From CAVSRC01 sp963785065 (GTDB lineage Bacteria > Pseudomonadota > Alphaproteobacteria > Rhizobiales > Kaistiaceae), in the NCBI GenBank assembly GCA_963785065.1, contig CAWATX010000004.1, positions 868,001 to 932,000 on the forward strand: a DNA stretch of 64,000 nt. The letters are read 5' to 3'. A model generated the notes under the pieces. The model saw only the letters and a list, made by a program, of their open reading frames with translations, did not search any database and was not told where the DNA came from. Numbering within the stretch: position 1 is the stretch's first letter; every line of letters starts with the position of its first letter. Positions 1-8,111 of this stretch are shown here, in pieces. The translations under genes and the position numbers were made by a program.

Positions 1-1948
1 GGTTGGCGCCCTTGTCCACCGCCGGACAGCCGGTCTCGGTGAACCAGATGGGCTTGCCCTCGGCCACCCAGCCGGTGGGCGTTGCGGACTCCACCCCGCC
101 GGGCCGGTCGAAATGCTGGCTGCTCCACCAGCCGACGATGTCCTTGGGGCGAAAGACCCAAGGCTTGCCGTAGGTGCCGTCGCTGATGATCGTGCGCGCC
201 TGCGCGTCGCGGTCGGCATCGCTGGCATAGTACCAGTCGAAATACTCGCCGCCGGCGACGTTGGCGCGGAGATAGGCCTGGTCGCGGCCGTTGTCCCAAT
301 CCGCTGCATCGAGGTGGTCGTCGCCGTCGCGCCAGTCGGAGAGCGGCATGTAATTGTCGATGGCGACCATGTCGATGGCGTCGTCCGCCCATAGCGGATC
401 GAGATGGAAGAAGACGTCGCCGGAACCGTCGTCAGGATGGTGGCCGAAATACTCGCTCCAGTCGGCGGCATAGGTGATCTTGGTGCCGGCGCCGAGCACA
501 GTGCGCACGTCCGCTGCCAGTGCGCTCAGCGCGGCGACGAAGGGATAGGTGCTGGCGTCGGAGCGCAGGGTGGTGAGGCCGACGAGTTCGGAGCCGATGA
601 GGAAGGCATCGACGCCGCCGGCCGCCTTGCACAGCCAGGCGTAGTGCAGAACCATCCGGCGCAGCGACCATTCCGCCGGTCCCGAATAGACCACCGTGTC
701 GCCGTCAAGGGCGAAGTCCGCCGGCACGGCAGTGCCGACGAAGGCGGCGATCTGGTCGGCGGCATCGCCGGTCTTGTCGGGCGGGCCTGGTTCGCCCGGC
801 GCCGACGCGCAGGTGATCTGGCCACGCCAGGGATAGGCCGCTTGCGCCGCGCCGCCGTAAGGATCGGGCAGTTCGTTGTCGGCCGGCACATCCATCATGA
901 TGAAGGGGTGAAAGGCGACCGCGATGCCGCGCTCGCTGAGGTCGGCGAGGGCACGCACCAGCGAAGCATCCGACGGCGTGCCGCCATAGGCCGGCGAACC
1001 GCCATAGGAGGAGACCAGCCGCGCGTCGGCCCGCGTCAGCCCGGCCGCGCTCCACGCCCCCGGCGTCGTCTCGGTCGTGCGATCGGTGACCGCCGGCATC
1101 AGCGTGCAATGATCGGCGCGCAGGTCGTCGCCGAACCAGCCCACCGCCAGCGACACCCGGTCGAAATTCGGGCAGATCGCCTGCAGTTCGTCGAGCGATG
1201 CCTGCCAGTCGCTGGCGGCGCCGTCGACATGGCGGTTGAGCGCCACGCGGTTGCCCGGCGAGACGACCTCCGACACCGGTTCGGGGTCGTAGCCGAACTC
1301 GGTCGAGCCGGGGATCAGGGTGACGGCGCGCACGGCGTCCTCGACGCCGCCGACCGGGCGGATCACCTCGAAGGAGAGCTGCGGGATGCGGTTGCCGAAG
1401 TCGTCCAGCGCCAGCCGCTCGAAGACGATCATCGCCGTGCCGCGATAGGCGGGCGCCGCGCCCTGCTTGGCGGCGATCAGGCTGTCGACGTCCTGGTTTT
1501 CGTCGCCGGCGAGGATGCGGCAGGTGCAGCTTGCCAGATCGAACGGCTTGCCGTCGGCCCAGACGCGGCCGATGCGCGCCACTGGCCCCTCACACAGGCC
1601 GACGGCGAAATTGGCGAAGTAGGAATAGGTGGTGGTGGTCGTGCCGCTGCTGCCGCCCTTGCCGCCGTCGCGGGCTTCGCTCGCCACCTCCTCGAAGCGC
1701 GTCGCCCAGATCACCTGGCCGGTGATGCGCACGCGGCCGTAGACGCGCGGGATGGCAGCGCCTTCGCGCGATGTCTGCGGCGTGAGGTCGGCGAGCCGCG
1801 GGCCTTCGCGTGTGCCGTGATCGCCGAAGAGGGCAGAGTCGACGGCATAGCCGGCAAGCGCGCCCAGCGCGCGCCCGGCGGCGGCGCCGAACGGCCCGAA
1901 CAGCGAGCCGACCGCCGCTCCCGCCGCCTGAAGGACGAGTGTGGCCAT
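1..1948 (-). CDS. GTA/prophage host-specificity protein, TIM-barrel tail fibre hub (RcGTA g15-like), partial
   Basis: The reading frame is open from an ATG at 1948 to the window edge, so about 649 codons are seen and the C-terminal part is missing. The N-terminus is a glycine/alanine-rich hydrophobic stretch (GSLFGPFGAAAGRALGALAG), followed by a baseplate-like region and a glycoside-hydrolase-type TIM barrel with the family signature WFTETGCPAVDKG close to the edge. In gene transfer agents this is the largest tail-tip protein, thought to contact the host surface. It lies directly downstream of the NlpC/P60, DUF2163 and DUF2460 genes in the standard GTA order. Family identity is secure; whether particles are made is unknown, given the missing head genes upstream. 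Confidence 0.93.
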   Translation of the reverse strand, partial: MATLVLQAAGAAVGSLFGPFGAAAGRALGALAGYAVDSALFGDHGTREGPRLADLTPQTSREGAAIPRVYGRVRITGQVIWATRFEEVASEARDGGKGGSSGTTTTTYSYFANFAVGLCEGPVARIGRVWADGKPFDLASCTCRILAGDENQDVDSLIAAKQGAAPAYRGTAMIVFERLALDDFGNRIPQLSFEVIRPVGGVEDAVRAVTLIPGSTEFGYDPEPVSEVVSPGNRVALNRHVDGAASDWQASLDELQAICPNFDRVSLAVGWFGDDLRADHCTLMPAVTDRTTETTPGAWSAAGLTRADARLVSSYGGSPAYGGTPSDASLVRALADLSERGIAVAFHPFIMMDVPADNELPDPYGGAAQAAYPWRGQITCASAPGEPGPPDKTGDAADQIAAFVGTAVPADFALDGDTVVYSGPAEWSLRRMVLHYAWLCKAAGGVDAFLIGSELVGLTTLRSDASTYPFVAALSALAADVRTVLGAGTKITYAADWSEYFGHHPDDGSGDVFFHLDPLWADDAIDMVAIDNYMPLSDWRDGDDHLDAADWDNGRDQAYLRANVAGGEYFDWYYASDADRDAQARTIISDGTYGKPWVFRPKDIVGWWSSQHFDRPGGVESATPTGWVAEGKPIWFTETGCPAVDKGAN

Positions 1949-1983
1949 GAAGCAGTCTCAGTGGTTTGCTGCGGTGGGTGCGG

Positions 1984-2427
1984 TCAGTCCCCTACCCCCG
2001 GGTACCGGAAGGCATAGGCAATGCGTCGGCGCCACCAGGGCGAGAGCGTTGCGAGCGACACCGCCGCGCTCTGCTGGGCATGAATGAAGTGCTGGTCGTC
2101 CACCATAATCGCGGCATGCTTCGCCGGCAGGTTGGCGCGCCAGCGGAAGAGCAGGACGTCCCCTGCCCCCGCGTCCTCCACAGCGATCGCAACGAGATGC
2201 CGCGCGGCCGCCCCTGCCAGTGTCTCGACGCCCCGCGCCTCCGCCCAGTCAGGCGTGTAGGCCGGCACCGCCTCCGGCTCATCGCCGAGAAGCGCGCGCC
2301 AGACGCCGCGCAACAGGCCGAGGCAATCGCACCCCATCCCTTTCAGCGATGCCTGATGGCGATAGGGCGTGCCCAGCCAGCTCGTCGCCTCGGCGACGAT
2401 GGCCGCGCGGGTGATCACGGTTGTCAT
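1984..2427 (-). CDS. NlpC/P60 family peptidase of the GTA tail tip (RcGTA g14-like)
   Basis: A 147-residue protein with the NlpC/P60 papain-like fold. The N-terminal WLGTPYRHQ segment precedes the catalytic cysteine in GCDCLG (about residue 35), and the histidine follows in HAAIMVDD (about residue 105). In GTAs and siphophages this protein is a tail-tip peptidoglycan endopeptidase that helps DNA cross the recipient wall. I chose the ATG at 2427 because it gives the standard N-terminus and sits 11 bp after the stop of the DUF2163 gene. The longer frame that continues upstream on this strand is antisense noise over its neighbour. Confidence 0.93.
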   Translation of the reverse strand: MTTVITRAAIVAEATSWLGTPYRHQASLKGMGCDCLGLLRGVWRALLGDEPEAVPAYTPDWAEARGVETLAGAAARHLVAIAVEDAGAGDVLLFRWRANLPAKHAAIMVDDQHFIHAQQSAAVSLATLSPWWRRRIAYAFRYPGVGD

Positions 2428-2438
2428 GTGCGCCTGCC

Positions 2439-3329
2439 TCACTCGACCACCGGACTTCCGTCGTTCCCGTCGCCAGCAACCGCATAGGACAGGACGAAGT
2501 CGTTGCCCGGCATGTGGGGGAAGCCGCGGAAGTTCTCCTGGTTGGAGAACTTCGCCTGGCAGGTGGCGAAAAGCTTGTCGCAGCCGGCGGTCACCGTGAA
2601 GGCGTCGCCCGTCGCGATCGTGCCGGCCATCGCCTGCCACAGCTCGAACGTCGCGCCACCGCCGGTGACCCTGTGGGCCCGGACCTCGATGGCACGACCG
2701 GCATTGGCGCCACTCGTCCAGACGAGCCGTCCGCGCGTGAACCAATCGTCGGCGAAGGTGCCGAGGCTGCTCGCGGTGAAGCGCCGCCGGCCGTTTGCCG
2801 CGATCACGGTGCCGGCGCCGCGATAGGCTGCATCGTCGAGATCGACCCCGCAGCGCGCATCGCCGAGATCCGCGTCGCAGCTGTGGCGGAAGACACGCCC
2901 ATTGGGCTGGTCGAGTTCGGCGGCAAGACCGCGCACCTCGGCACGGAAAGTACCGTCCTCGCGCGTCACCTCGCCGAGATGGCCTACGCGCAGCAGGTGG
3001 CGCTCGTCCGGCGTCGTCCAATTGACGAGATAGACCGCCACCTCGGCATGGTCGTAGAGGCCAGCGGCAAGGTCGGCCGTCGTCAGCCGTTCCGACGACA
3101 GCGCGCCCACCGCCTCCAGCCCGCCGATGGTAAAGCCGGTCTCGCTGACATCTTCGCTGGCGTCGAACCCGCTCTCCGGCTCGTAGTCGATGCCGTCGAA
3201 GGAGAGCGCGCGGTCGTGGTCGGTGAAGCCGAGCACGCTCAAGTCGTTCCGCGTCACCTTCCAGCAGCGACAAAGGGTGGTCACCCCGCCGGCCAGATGG
3301 GCGGCGAGGCCGGGAGAGAGGGTGCGCAT
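2439..3329 (-). CDS. DUF2163 phage tail protein (RcGTA g13-like)
   Basis: A 296-residue protein carrying the DUF2163 region in its N-terminal two thirds (the LGFTDHDRALSFDGIDYEP motif is typical) and the short C-terminal phage-conserved segment with paired cysteines (AGCDKLFATC, then NFRGFPHMPGND). In RcGTA this protein is a baseplate hub component. It lies between the DUF2460 and NlpC/P60 genes in canonical order with spacers of 11-18 bp, so it is presumably part of one transcript. Full length for the family and apparently intact. Confidence 0.93.
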   Translation of the reverse strand: MRTLSPGLAAHLAGGVTTLCRCWKVTRNDLSVLGFTDHDRALSFDGIDYEPESGFDASEDVSETGFTIGGLEAVGALSSERLTTADLAAGLYDHAEVAVYLVNWTTPDERHLLRVGHLGEVTREDGTFRAEVRGLAAELDQPNGRVFRHSCDADLGDARCGVDLDDAAYRGAGTVIAANGRRRFTASSLGTFADDWFTRGRLVWTSGANAGRAIEVRAHRVTGGGATFELWQAMAGTIATGDAFTVTAGCDKLFATCQAKFSNQENFRGFPHMPGNDFVLSYAVAGDGNDGSPVVE

Positions 3330-3347
3330 GGGGATATTCCTTCGGCG

Positions 3348-3986
3348 CTACAGCCGGATTTCCACCAGCGGGATTGCCGGAATGTCTCCCGCCGCGAAGT
3401 GGGAGAGGTTGATCTCGAGCGTGTCTGTGTCGAAGCGCACCGGCACATCGAATTCAAAGCCGGCGGTGATCGCCGCTCCCTCGTCCGGCGCCGCGGCGAA
3501 TGTGACGACGCCGGTGGCGGCGTCCACACTCCAGCCCGAGGCGAGCGGCGTGCCGTCGACCGCCACCAGCACGGTGCCGTCGACCGGCTTGGCGATCGTG
3601 CGCGCCCACGGCGCATAGACCGAGCCGTAAGTCTTGGCGAGCTGGAATTCCGTCGCCGTGCCGTCGCCGGTGCCGATCGCCTGGTCGGTGGCGGCCGGCG
3701 TTCCGCTTGGCGTGCAGCTCTTCCAGTCGGCGCGATCCTTCCAACGGAATGCGTAAAGCCGTCCGCGCCGCTCCTCGAAGAAGGCGATGACGGCATTGAG
3801 ATCGTCGAGCGATTTGACGCCATAGCCGGCATTGTAGCGCCGGCGCGAATCCGCCCAGCGGCTGTTGCGCTCCTCGTGGCCGGAGCCGAGCGCGACGATG
3901 TCGGTCTTGCGCTCCGGCCCGCCGCTGGCGCCGAAGGCGATGGCGGTCGGAAAGCGCACCTCATGGAAGGGAATGAGTGCGGGCAT
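3348..3986 (-). CDS. DUF2460 distal tail protein (RcGTA g12-like)
   Basis: A 212-residue protein of the DUF2460/TIGR02217 family. The start PALIPFHEVRFPTAIAFGAS, the RRYNAGYGVKSLDDLNAVIAF segment and the C-terminal VEIRL are family hallmarks. In RcGTA it forms the distal tail ring joining the tail tube to the baseplate hub. It begins 1 bp after the stop of the tape-measure gene, which implies translational coupling. Intact by length and content. Confidence 0.93.
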   Translation of the reverse strand: MPALIPFHEVRFPTAIAFGASGGPERKTDIVALGSGHEERNSRWADSRRRYNAGYGVKSLDDLNAVIAFFEERRGRLYAFRWKDRADWKSCTPSGTPAATDQAIGTGDGTATEFQLAKTYGSVYAPWARTIAKPVDGTVLVAVDGTPLASGWSVDAATGVVTFAAAPDEGAAITAGFEFDVPVRFDTDTLEINLSHFAAGDIPAIPLVEIRL

Positions 3987-3987
3987 G

Positions 3988-4563
3988 TCACAATCCTCTT
4001 CTTCCCCGCGCCACCGCCCGCGCCAGCATGGCGGTCACCTGCGCCTCCGACTTGCGGAAGCTCTCGGCGTCGGCGGCGGTCACGTTGAAGGTGACGGCGA
4101 TGGGGTGGGCGGCGCCGCTCTTCACGCCGAGCGTTCCGTCGGGGCCGCGCGCCAGCGGCAGCACGGCTTCGGCGCCCGCCTCGCCCATCAGGCCGAGGCC
4201 GCGGGCCAGCGGAAACAAGGTCGGCTGCGACACCACCCCGCCCTGGGCGAAGGGCCGCACGGCGCCATTGGCAATGACCCCGCCATGGGCGAGGCCGAAG
4301 CTTCTGAACAGCGCGTCGACCGCCCCGCCGAGTTGGTCGCTGACAGGCCTCAAAGCACGGTCGAGCGCCAGCCCGGCAAGCTTCAGTGCCAGGCCCGACA
4401 ACACGCTCTCGAAGCTCTTGCCGCCGACGATCGCCTGCTGGAAGGCGCGCGAGATCGCGTTCGAAAAGCCGGTCGCCTCGCGCGTCGCGTCGCGAAGCGC
4501 GTTGCGGAACTGAACCGTGTTGGCCGCGACATTGATGACAAGCGTGTCGACTTCGGTGGCCAT
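3988..4563 (-). CDS. Short phage tail tape measure protein (RcGTA g11-like)
   Basis: A 191-residue protein beginning with an alternating hydrophobic/polar helix (VDTLVINVAANTVQFRNAL), then a small hydrophobic helix pair and a Gly/Ala-rich C-terminal part with GEAGAEAVLPL, a signature of lambda-type tail tape measure proteins. The short length is normal for GTAs, whose tails are short. Its 5' end faces the divergent pyrophosphatase gene 105 bp away, so the tail operon from here to g15 must either have its own promoter in that gap or be silent. In ordinary GTA clusters the g10/g10.1 genes lie directly upstream instead. Confidence 0.9.
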   Translation of the reverse strand: MATEVDTLVINVAANTVQFRNALRDATREATGFSNAISRAFQQAIVGGKSFESVLSGLALKLAGLALDRALRPVSDQLGGAVDALFRSFGLAHGGVIANGAVRPFAQGGVVSQPTLFPLARGLGLMGEAGAEAVLPLARGPDGTLGVKSGAAHPIAVTFNVTAADAESFRKSEAQVTAMLARAVARGRRGL

Positions 4564-4668
4564 GGCGTTCTCCGACGAAAAACATGCTGCATCGCAGCAA
4601 GGACAGGGTTATGTGTGCGCGCCCGCCCGGCAGGGCCGGCGTCACCGACAGCCTGCTGGAGAGACCCC

Positions 4669-5202
4669 ATGCGCATCGAAGCCATTGCCATCGGCAAAGA
4701 GCCGCCGGACGACGTCAACGTCATCATCGAGGTTCCGGTCGGCGGCCAGCCGATCAAATACGAGATGGACAAGGAGGCCGGCACGCTCTTCGTCGACCGC
4801 TTCCTCTACACGCCGATGACCTATCCGGGGAATTACGGCTTCGTCCCGCATACCCTGTCCGACGACGGCGACCCGATTGACGTGCTGGTGTGCAACACGC
4901 GCGCACTCATCCCGGGATGCGTCATCAATGTCCGGCCGATCGGCGTTCTCATCATGGAGGACAACAAGGGGCGCGACGAGAAGATCATCGCGGTGCCCTC
5001 GCCCGAGCTGACGCTGCGCTACGCCGACGTCCACAATTACGACGACCTGCCGGAGATCACGCTCAAGCAGATCGAGCACTTCTTCGAGCACTACAAGGAT
5101 CTCGAGCCCGGCAAGTGGGTCAAGATCGGCGACTGGGGCGATGCCGCCCATGCGCGCACGATGATCGTCGAGGCGATCGGCCGGGCGAAGGCACAGGGCT
5201 AG
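4669..5202 (+). CDS. ppa: Inorganic pyrophosphatase (soluble, family I)
   Basis: A 177-residue cytoplasmic enzyme that hydrolyses PPi to two Pi and so drives biosynthetic reactions forward. The active-site signature DDGDPIDVLV is present, with metal-binding Asp66, Asp68 and Asp71; the ETYPGNYGF-type region (TYPGNYGFVPHTL) just before it is also conserved. Length is typical of bacterial family I enzymes. The start ATG follows GAGAG at good spacing. It is oriented against the GTA genes on both sides and splits that cluster between g11 and g10.1 homologues, which is unusual for a housekeeping gene. Confidence 0.97.
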   Translation: MRIEAIAIGKEPPDDVNVIIEVPVGGQPIKYEMDKEAGTLFVDRFLYTPMTYPGNYGFVPHTLSDDGDPIDVLVCNTRALIPGCVINVRPIGVLIMEDNKGRDEKIIAVPSPELTLRYADVHNYDDLPEITLKQIEHFFEHYKDLEPGKWVKIGDWGDAAHARTMIVEAIGRAKAQG

Positions 5203-5254
5203 ACGGGGTTGGCTTAAGGGCGGGGCGCATCCGAATGCGTTCCCCGGACGCGCT

Positions 5255-5352
5255 GCAGCGCGAAGCGGTGCAGCGCAGGGCCGGGGTCCATTCGGCTAGT
5301 TGGTCCCGGTTCAGCAGCGCATCACTTTCGTGCTGCGCTACGCCCGGGACGC
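5255..5352. repeat. Tandem pair of palindromic intergenic repeat units (REP/BIME-like)
   Basis: Two adjacent dyads. The first is closed by CCCCGG...CCGGGG with inner arms GCTGCAGCGC and GTGCAGCGC (about 5259-5296). The second runs from GTCCCGG to CCGGGAC with inner arms CAGCAGCGCA and TGCTGCGCTA (about 5304-5351). Such GC-rich palindromes are common between genes in Hyphomicrobiales. They lie just downstream of ppa and overlap the 3' end of the tail chaperone gene, so they could form a transcription-ending hairpin between the convergent genes. Function is inferred. Confidence 0.6.
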
Positions 5353-5570
5353 GACGCCTCGTTCCCGCATAACGTTCCCCCCTCGTCCGGAAACCGCTCC
5401 ATCAGTGCGTCAAGCGCGGCGCGGTCGAGCACCGGCGGTGTCGGACCCGCGACGCCTTCCACGGCCGCCGCCAGTTCGCGCGGCGTCATCGCCCAGAAGT
5501 CGCTCGGGCCAAGCCGCAATCGCCCGAAGCCAAAGGCCATCGCCTGGCGCCAGGGAAAGGTCTCAGCCAT
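5322..5570 (-). CDS. Phage tail assembly chaperone, DUF2376-like (RcGTA g10.1-like)
   Basis: About 82 residues. The core FPWRQAMAFGFGRLRLGPSDFWAMTPREL is the hallmark of the small GTA tail assembly chaperone that follows g10, and the RFPDEG segment near the end is typical. I start at the ATG at 5570, which overlaps the 3' end of the g10 homologue by a few bases, as expected for translational coupling. The last about 15 residues (after RFPDEGG) are not family-like and overlap the palindromic repeat, so the natural C-terminus may have been replaced when ppa or the repeat arrived. Confidence 0.8.
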   Translation of the reverse strand: MAETFPWRQAMAFGFGRLRLGPSDFWAMTPRELAAAVEGVAGPTPPVLDRAALDALMERFPDEGGTLCGNEASRPGRSAARK

Positions 5571-5880
5571 CGCCACTGCCGAACGTTGCGGCGAGCAGCG
5601 CGCCGACGATGGCGACATAGCCTGTCGCGCCGCCCTCGGCGCGCATGGCGGCCACCTCCGCATCGCTCATCGCGTTGCCGGCGCCGCGCAGGCCGGCACC
5701 GATCACGCGGATCGCATCGTTGGCCGCGAGCCTGCCCTCGCCGAAGCGCTGCGCCAGGCCCATCAGGTCGTGCGCGTCGAGCGCCGCCTCCAGCTCGGCC
5801 AGTGCGCCGAGCGTCAGGCACAGCGTCCACGCCTTTCCGTCGAGCACCGCCTCGACTTCACCCCGCTGCCGGTTGACCAT
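5563..5880 (-). CDS. GTA gp10-like tail chaperone family protein (RcGTA g10-like)
   Basis: A 105-residue protein: RGEVEAVLDGKAWTLCLTL, then GALAELEAALDAHDLMGLA and DAIRVIGAGLRGAGNAMSD, all typical of the gene transfer agent family protein that follows the major tail protein. It probably acts with the overlapping downstream gene in tail assembly, the equivalent of lambda G/GT. The ATG at 5880 gives the standard N-terminus, and the stop of the major tail gene lies 2 bp away. Confidence 0.85.
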   Translation of the reverse strand: MVNRQRGEVEAVLDGKAWTLCLTLGALAELEAALDAHDLMGLAQRFGEGRLAANDAIRVIGAGLRGAGNAMSDAEVAAMRAEGGATGYVAIVGALLAATFGSGDG

Positions 5881-5881
5881 C

Positions 5882-6295
5882 TCACGCTGCCGCAAACGCA
5901 ATTGCGCCAGCCGATTCCAGCGCCATCTGGTAAGCGAGCTCGCCGTTGTACTCGCCGGAATATTCCAGCGCCGTCACCTGGAAGGCGCCGGAGAGCGTGC
6001 CGAAATCGGGCACCACCACCTGCCAGTCGCGGATCGTCCCGTCGAAGAAGACGCCGCGCACGGCCTCGTCGCTGGCCGCATCGCGGAAGATGCCGGAGCC
6101 GCTGACGCTGGCATGCTTCACGCCGGCGCCTTCCAGCAGCTCGCGCCAGCGTCCGGCGGAATCGGCGTCGGTCACGTCGACGCTCTCGGCGTTGAAGCTG
6201 ATGCGCCGGGCGCGCAGCCCCGCCACGGTCTGGAACGTGCCTGCCCCGTCGCCGTCGATCTTGAGGAGAAGGTCCTTGCCCTTCTGTGCGGTCAT
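5882..6295 (-). CDS. Phage major tail tube protein (TP901-1/RcGTA g9-like)
   Basis: A 137-residue protein opening with TAQKGKDLLLKIDG and followed by FNAESVDVTDADSAGRWRELL, which are characteristic of the phage major tail protein (TIGR02126/TP901-1 type) found in alphaproteobacterial GTAs. It polymerises into the tail tube. Length is normal. It lies between the DUF3168 gene (tail terminator) and the g10 homologue in canonical order. Confidence 0.9.
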   Translation of the reverse strand: MTAQKGKDLLLKIDGDGAGTFQTVAGLRARRISFNAESVDVTDADSAGRWRELLEGAGVKHASVSGSGIFRDAASDEAVRGVFFDGTIRDWQVVVPDFGTLSGAFQVTALEYSGEYNGELAYQMALESAGAIAFAAA

Positions 6296-6311
6296 GGTCT
6301 GAGTCCTTCTG

Positions 6312-6716
6312 CTAGGTCGGTTCGGTCACCGCGCGGAAGCGCAGGCGGCCGTGAAAGGTGATGCCGTCCGGGTCGCGCGCGATATCGGCGGTCTCGAAGC
6401 GCAGATTGACGAGCGCATGCCCGTCGAGTGCCAGAGCCGCGTCGTGGAGCGTCGCGCGGATCGCCTCGCCGATGGCATGGCACTCGCTCTTGCCGTGCTG
6501 GCGCGACCAGACGTCGAAAGTGAGCCGGTGCTCGGCGCCCTCTTCAGTGCCCGTGCTCCAGTCCGAGACCGTGGCATTGCCGATGGTGGCGTAGGGAAAC
6601 ACCGCGTCGCGCGGCGCGCCGTCGTAGATGCGGTCGCCGATCAGTGCCCCGACGCCGTCGTCGGCGACCAGCGCGGCATAGGCCGCCTTCTGCAGGGCGA
6701 GCGCTGCCGAGGTCAT
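6312..6716 (-). CDS. DUF3168 tail terminator protein (RcGTA g8-like)
   Basis: A 134-residue DUF3168 protein. AALQKAAYAALVAD, RIYDGAPRDAVFPYATIG and LTFDVWSRQHGKSECHAIG match the family pattern closely. In GTAs and siphophages this protein caps the tail and joins it to the head-closure ring. An insertion of about 195 bp with palindromic repeats separates it from the upstream gp10-like gene, where GTA clusters usually have no spacer. Confidence 0.9.
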   Translation of the reverse strand: MTSAALALQKAAYAALVADDGVGALIGDRIYDGAPRDAVFPYATIGNATVSDWSTGTEEGAEHRLTFDVWSRQHGKSECHAIGEAIRATLHDAALALDGHALVNLRFETADIARDPDGITFHGRLRFRAVTEPT

Positions 6717-6767
6717 AGCAATCCTCCTCTACGGTCATCACCGACGCTGTGCGCTGCGCACCTCCTC

Positions 6768-6896
6768 ACCCGGTGCGCTCCGCGCACCACCCTCTCCCGC
6801 GAGGGGAGAGGGTTCGCTGTGGCAGCGCCACGAGTCCCAACCCTCTCCCCTCGCGGGAGAGGGTGGCGAGGCCGCGGGCCGAGCCGGGTGAGGGGG
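6768..6896. repeat. Nested palindromic repeat element (REP/BIME-like) inside the GTA cluster
   Basis: The element has outer arms CCTCACCCGG and CCGGGTGAGG. Inside are two copies, in opposite order, of the arms CCCTCTCCC-GCGAGG and GGAGAGGG, each a hairpin (about 6789-6808 and 6840-6859). They are separated by about 30 bp containing GGCAGCGCCACG. The whole is a large, nearly symmetric cruciform of a type widespread between proteobacterial genes. It sits between two genes that normally abut in GTA clusters, so it was probably inserted after the cluster was acquired. Confidence 0.75.
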
Positions 6897-6912
6897 TGGC
6901 CTGCCGCGCCGC

Positions 6913-7197
6913 TCATCGCCTCAGCCCCGCAATCGCTTGCGTGATCGCCGCGTCGCCCGATGCATCGACCGAACCGAATTCGCGCGCGAAAAGCCCCGCC
7001 CCCGCGACGCTGACGACATAGTCGCCGCTCGCGCGCCTTGAGACGCGCGTCACCACGCCGTCGCCCGCCGCATCGCGCACCGTGCGCGCCACCTCCTCGG
7101 CCTGCCGGCGCGCCGCCTGGTCCACTGCCGGCGATGCCGCGACGGCGCCAAGCGCGCGCACCAAGTCGCTGCCGGTCAGCTTCAGTGCATCGCTCAT
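6913..7197 (-). CDS. HK97 gp10-like small phage protein
   Basis: A 94-residue protein starting at the ATG at 7197, which overlaps the stop of the head-closure gene. The sequence (LTGSDLVRALGAVAASPAVDQAARRQAEEVARTVRD, given here in short pieces: LVRALGAVAAS, QAEEVARTVRD) ends with FAREFGSVDASGDAAI, where REFGS resembles the conserved YGT/EFGT motif of HK97 gp10-type head-tail proteins. Its position between g7 and g8 fits such a role. The family assignment is moderate. Confidence 0.65.
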   Translation of the reverse strand: MSDALKLTGSDLVRALGAVAASPAVDQAARRQAEEVARTVRDAAGDGVVTRVSRRASGDYVVSVAGAGLFAREFGSVDASGDAAITQAIAGLRR

Positions 7198-7529
7198 GGC
7201 GCTTCCTCCATGCATTTGGCGACCAGATAGCGGCGGCTTTCGTCAGGGTCGTGGACGGCGAGCACGCGGAAAGTGCGTCCGCGGAAGGCGACGCGCATGC
7301 CGCCGGCGAGATCCTCGCGAAAGCGGAAGGTCACCAGATGGGTGACCACGCCGGAAAGATGCCCGGCGACGATCTTCTCGCCGGCGCTCGTCGCTTCGAT
7401 ATGCGCCCACAGCGTCGCCAGCGTGTCCCACAGCACCGTCTCGCCACCGGCGCCGTCCGGCGCCGATGCGCCGGATTCCACGGTCACGCGGTGGCGCAGC
7501 CAGCCGGGATCATAGTCGGGCGCGCTCAT
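7194..7529 (-). CDS. Phage head closure / head-tail adaptor protein (RcGTA g7-like)
   Basis: A 111-residue protein with the head-tail adaptor pattern: LRHRVTVESGASAPDGAGG near the N-terminus, WAHIEATSAGEKIVAG in the middle and VAFRGRTFRVLAVHDPDE at the C-terminus. In tailed phages it closes the portal connector after packaging. It overlaps the upstream g6-like gene by 4 bp (ATGA) and the downstream gene by 4 bp, so the three are tightly coupled. Confidence 0.88.
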   Translation of the reverse strand: MSAPDYDPGWLRHRVTVESGASAPDGAGGETVLWDTLATLWAHIEATSAGEKIVAGHLSGVVTHLVTFRFREDLAGGMRVAFRGRTFRVLAVHDPDESRRYLVAKCMEEAP

Positions 7530-8053
7530 AGGGACAGGATCCGATACGGCGCGATCACCGCGTCGAAGCCGAGCGGTGGCACGGTGCCGGCCATGTCGTG
7601 GCCGACCGCGCCGCGATGCTCGTACCAGTGGGCAACCAGCATCATGATCGCCTGGCGCAGCGGTGCCGGCACATCGACGCTGGACGGGCCGTAACCCGCG
7701 GTGACGTCGATCTCGATGCCGTTCACCGCCTTGCCGACCACCACCGGCGCGCTGCCGGAGAGCACCAGGCGGCCGGGCACGGCGACCGCGTCGACCTCAT
7801 AATCGTCTTCTCTGACCACGGTCGGGTCGCCTTCGGCGTCGTAGACGGTGACGGCATCGACGGTGATCAGCGGCGCCGGCGACAGGATGACGATGCGCTT
7901 GCGTGGCCACCGGTCGAGATAGACGCGCCATCCCTGCTCGATCAGAGAGCGCCGGGTCAGCGCCTCGACATGCACCCTCGCCGCGGCGATCGCTGCGGTC
8001 AGGAGCGTGTCGTCGTCGTCCGTGTCGAGGCGCAGACCCGGCTCATTGCCCAC
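7526..8053 (-). CDS. Phage gp6-like head-tail connector, N-terminally truncated (RcGTA g6-like)
   Basis: The frame opens at a GTG at 8053 and gives 175 residues. From LRLDTDDDDTLLTAAIAAAR onward it matches gp6-like connector proteins (VEALTRRSLIEQGW, DVTAGYGPS, AIMMLVAHWYEHR). Family members normally have an extra 15-25 residues before LRLD (LxEAKxH type). Here a TAG lies only 18 bp upstream of the GTG, so that part has been lost. The truncation coincides with the point where the cluster gives way to unrelated chromosomal genes, and marks a deletion or insertion breakpoint. Confidence 0.85.
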   Translation of the reverse strand: MGNEPGLRLDTDDDDTLLTAAIAAARVHVEALTRRSLIEQGWRVYLDRWPRKRIVILSPAPLITVDAVTVYDAEGDPTVVREDDYEVDAVAVPGRLVLSGSAPVVVGKAVNGIEIDVTAGYGPSSVDVPAPLRQAIMMLVAHWYEHRGAVGHDMAGTVPPLGFDAVIAPYRILSL

Positions 8054-8111
8054 GGTCGAGGCTGGCGCCTAGGCTTCCGCGTTTTGCGACCATCCCGAAT
8101 CGGATCCCGTC

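Noticed and set aside
404..2017. A 537-codon plus-strand frame over the GTA host-specificity gene
   Set aside because: Composition is that of an antisense shadow; the minus strand has the TIM-barrel tail protein, open to the window edge.
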